A DNA stretch of 64,000 bases from Hyphomonas sediminis. GTDB lineage: Bacteria > Pseudomonadota > Alphaproteobacteria > Caulobacterales > Hyphomonadaceae. The stretch covers positions 2,728,001-2,792,000 of the forward strand of contig NZ_JAIEZP010000001.1 in NCBI RefSeq assembly GCF_019679475.1. The letters are read 5' to 3'. The notes under the pieces were generated by a model. That model ran no database searches and was not told the DNA's origin. It was given only the letters and a program-made list of their open reading frames with translations. Below are positions 62,230-64,000 of this stretch, one piece after another. The translations under genes were made by a program, and so were the position numbers. Every line of letters starts with the position of its first letter. The stretch's first letter is position 1.

Positions 62230-63372
62230 ATGTCAGGCGAAATTAGCGTCATTCTGCCCACCTTCAATAGGGCCAATATGATCGCGGAGACGTTGGATTC
62301 TCTAATCGCGCAAACCCGCCCTGTGCGAGAAATTCTTGTTATAGATGATGGGTCCACTGACAATACCCATGACGTCATCATGCGGTACGCTCAGAAGGTC
62401 ACGTATATCCGCAAAGAGAATGGCGGCAAGGCGAGTGCGCTGAACCTGGGCCTGGAACGATGCACAGGCGATTATATCTGGATCTGCGATGATGACGATC
62501 TGCTGGAGCCTGATGCTTGCGAACGTTTGGCCGGCGCGCTTGATGCAGACTCGACCCTCGGATTCGCGGCGGGGAAACATGAGGACTTTACGATCGATAG
62601 CCGAACAGGCACGCGACTGATCAAACCTCCAGGCCTGTGGCGCCCTTCTCAGCCGGAAGAGATCTTTTCTGATCTACTTGATGGCTGCCATATCTTCCAG
62701 CCAGGCCTTATTGTCCGCCGCGAAGTCTACAAACAGGTCGGCAACTTCAATCGGGCCTTCATCCGGTCTCAGGACTACGAGATGCTGCTGCGCATAGCGC
62801 GTGCAACGCGCGGACGCCTATTCCCGGAACGGGTCTATCTTCACCGGGAGCATGCTGGCGATCGTGGAACGGCAAAGGAACGATTCTCTGCCAAGGAAAA
62901 CAATGCGAAATGGATTCAGTTCCATCGCATGATCTTCGAACCGCTGATGGCGGACCTTAACGACCGCGAGCTGTTGCCTCAAGATGTCTGGTCGCGCCCC
63001 GATGTTGTGCCCGTCATGGAGCGCGTTGCTCTACTCAAACGGGGCCGTGTATTCGCGCGCCACATGATGTGGGAAGAAGCCCTGGAAACCTTTGGAAAAG
63101 TCGCCCAGCTGCAGCCCGATATCCCGTTCAGCCCATTCGAAAAGGATCTCGTAATCGGGGCAACCGCATCGAACTTTGGCTGCGCCCCTATTTACGAAGC
63201 GCCCGCCAACCGTTCCGAACTGATGGAATTGAAACACATTTCTCCCACAGGCCGGACGATTGCGGCACTGATCGGCAGGTCCATCCACTGGCGTATCCGC
63301 CGAGCCCTGCAAAAGCGCAAACTGCGACAGGCCGCGCGGATGACGACTTTTGCTTTGCGCAGTCAGATCTAA
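62230..63372 (+). CDS. Family 2 glycosyltransferase
   Basis: The 380-residue protein shows ISVILPTFNRANMIAETLDSL, VIDDGSTDNTHDVI, GKASALNLGLERCTGDYIWICDDDDLLEP with the acidic metal site, and a central FIRSQDYEMLLRIARATRG. After the GT domain (to about residue 230) comes a helical C-terminal part of 150 residues with FARHMMWEEALETFGKVAQL, which looks like a TPR-type helical pair. There is no clear Shine-Dalgarno sequence. A 230-bp gap precedes it, containing only a small CGATC/GATCG repeat. Confidence 0.9.
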   Translation: MSGEISVILPTFNRANMIAETLDSLIAQTRPVREILVIDDGSTDNTHDVIMRYAQKVTYIRKENGGKASALNLGLERCTGDYIWICDDDDLLEPDACERLAGALDADSTLGFAAGKHEDFTIDSRTGTRLIKPPGLWRPSQPEEIFSDLLDGCHIFQPGLIVRREVYKQVGNFNRAFIRSQDYEMLLRIARATRGRLFPERVYLHREHAGDRGTAKERFSAKENNAKWIQFHRMIFEPLMADLNDRELLPQDVWSRPDVVPVMERVALLKRGRVFARHMMWEEALETFGKVAQLQPDIPFSPFEKDLVIGATASNFGCAPIYEAPANRSELMELKHISPTGRTIAALIGRSIHWRIRRALQKRKLRQAARMTTFALRSQI

Positions 63373-63462
63373 CGTATCTGGCGCGCCGGCTTTTACCTCA
63401 CACTGGCGCTTGATTTGTATAGCTTCGGCTGCGCGCCACCAATGCGACGCGCGCCTTTGATG

Positions 63463-64000
63463 CTACTTGGCGCCGTAACTCAACTTCTGCATCATTTCAT
63501 AAAAGCCGGGTGGCAATTCGGACATCTGCTCGGATGTAAGAGTTCGCCTTCCCAACCCGATAGACGCCGGAGTAATCGGCCGGGTAACAGCCTCATGATG
63601 CGCATGGCGCCCGACATCCGCGAGCTTCGCAGGCACACGGGTCAGATACTCAACATCGAACTCCAATCCTGCCCAGTCGAAAATGCGACGAAAGACTGCC
63701 TCAGGTTCTTGCACCAACTCCTCATAAGATACGGAAAGCGGTGCACGCCGGGCAGACTTCAGATACTTCAAGCAAGCATTGTTGGCATCTATCCACCGCT
63801 GACCGGAATCCCGAATGCTGCGCATTCCGGCCTTCACCTGAGAGGCAACGGCATCCACACCATCCCGCTTCAGATAAAGATAGTAGGCATTCGGATAGGC
63901 TTTCACGATGTTCTTCAAATATGTCGTATTCCAAGGCGTCTTGTCGCCCCAGCGCGCCGTCGTAAAGCCATGCTCAACGGCCAGGAAAGCATACAGCTCA
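63463..64000 (-). CDS. Sulfotransferase (5' truncated by the window edge)
   Basis: The frame runs on from the stop at 63463 to the window end without interruption, giving about 179 residues of the C-terminal part. The upstream edge encodes RWGDKTPWN, the G-D-K-T-P motif common in sulfotransferases, and YYLYLKRDGVDAVASQ, matching the PAPS 3'-phosphate-binding R-D-x-x-D-x-x-x-S motif. VSYEELVQEPEAVFRRIFDWAGL follows, also typical. The N-terminal PAPS loop lies outside. Near glycosyltransferase and acyltransferase genes it may sulfate the local polysaccharide, although lipid or other acceptors are possible. Confidence 0.88.
   Translation of the reverse strand, partial: ELYAFLAVEHGFTTARWGDKTPWNTTYLKNIVKAYPNAYYLYLKRDGVDAVASQVKAGMRSIRDSGQRWIDANNACLKYLKSARRAPLSVSYEELVQEPEAVFRRIFDWAGLEFDVEYLTRVPAKLADVGRHAHHEAVTRPITPASIGLGRRTLTSEQMSELPPGFYEMMQKLSYGAK

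Noticed and set aside
1-64000. tRNA, rRNA, insertion sequences or prophage genes
   Set aside because: I scanned the intergenic gaps and found no cloverleaf or T-loop pattern, transposase, integrase or phage structural gene.

Overview
The window looks like a chromosomal segment of a marine-type alphaproteobacterium, most likely Hyphomonadaceae (Hyphomonas-like) or a close Caulobacterales/Rhodobacterales relative. This is inferred from high G+C coding sequence, a methionine synthase split into two genes, an ArsR-methyltransferase regulator heading the metF-metH operon, an MlaA/MlaC pair, many GTG/TTG starts and stop-start overlaps. I recognised no rRNA, tRNA, CRISPR array, prophage or insertion sequence.

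Positions 1-32,440 are mostly core metabolism: the tail of an M28 peptidase, rlmJ, a glycosyltransferase, two adjacent acyl-CoA dehydrogenases, a CobT homologue with altered active-site signatures, a DUF1289 protein, a retropepsin-like protease and pyruvate kinase. A tightly packed C1/methionine operon follows (ArsR-methyltransferase, metF, metH N-half, a gamma-glutamylcyclotransferase-like gene, metH C-half), with a perfect 34-bp palindrome at its start. Then come mlaA-mlaC, an AbgT transporter, a 0.7-kb cluster of short palindromic repeats, a GST with a divergent WYL regulator sharing one operator-like inverted repeat, a lipoprotein amidase, ettA, a DPP-IV-type peptidase followed by a nudix gene, a GST/PLP-enzyme pair, a carboxylesterase with an unusual Pro/Gln-rich tail, and a free methionine-(R)-sulfoxide reductase.

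Positions 32,725-64,000 form a large polysaccharide region in several blocks: (a) a plus-strand sugar-nucleotide block (WbpD/WbpB/WbpE-like trio, SDR epimerase, second aminotransferase) running directly into a Wzm/Wzt-type ABC exporter and a glycosyltransferase; (b) a minus-strand block of polysaccharide deacetylase, GT2 and a fused GT8-GT2 protein; (c) a minus-strand Wzy-type block (outer-membrane barrel, Wzc/ExoP tyrosine autokinase, GT4, Wzy/ligase) plus a GT2; (d) an FMN alpha-hydroxy-acid oxidase, an acyltransferase-3, a GT2 and a truncated sulfotransferase, suggesting an acylated and possibly sulfated glycan. Two export routes (ABC-dependent and Wzy/Wzc-type) therefore sit side by side.

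Inserted between blocks (b) and (c), at 44,937-51,185, is a compact six-gene operon, DUF4129 - DUF4350 - MoxR AAA+ ATPase - DUF58/VWA - SpoIIM-like - RDD, in which every junction overlaps. It is the best candidate here for an under-characterised multi-protein membrane system.
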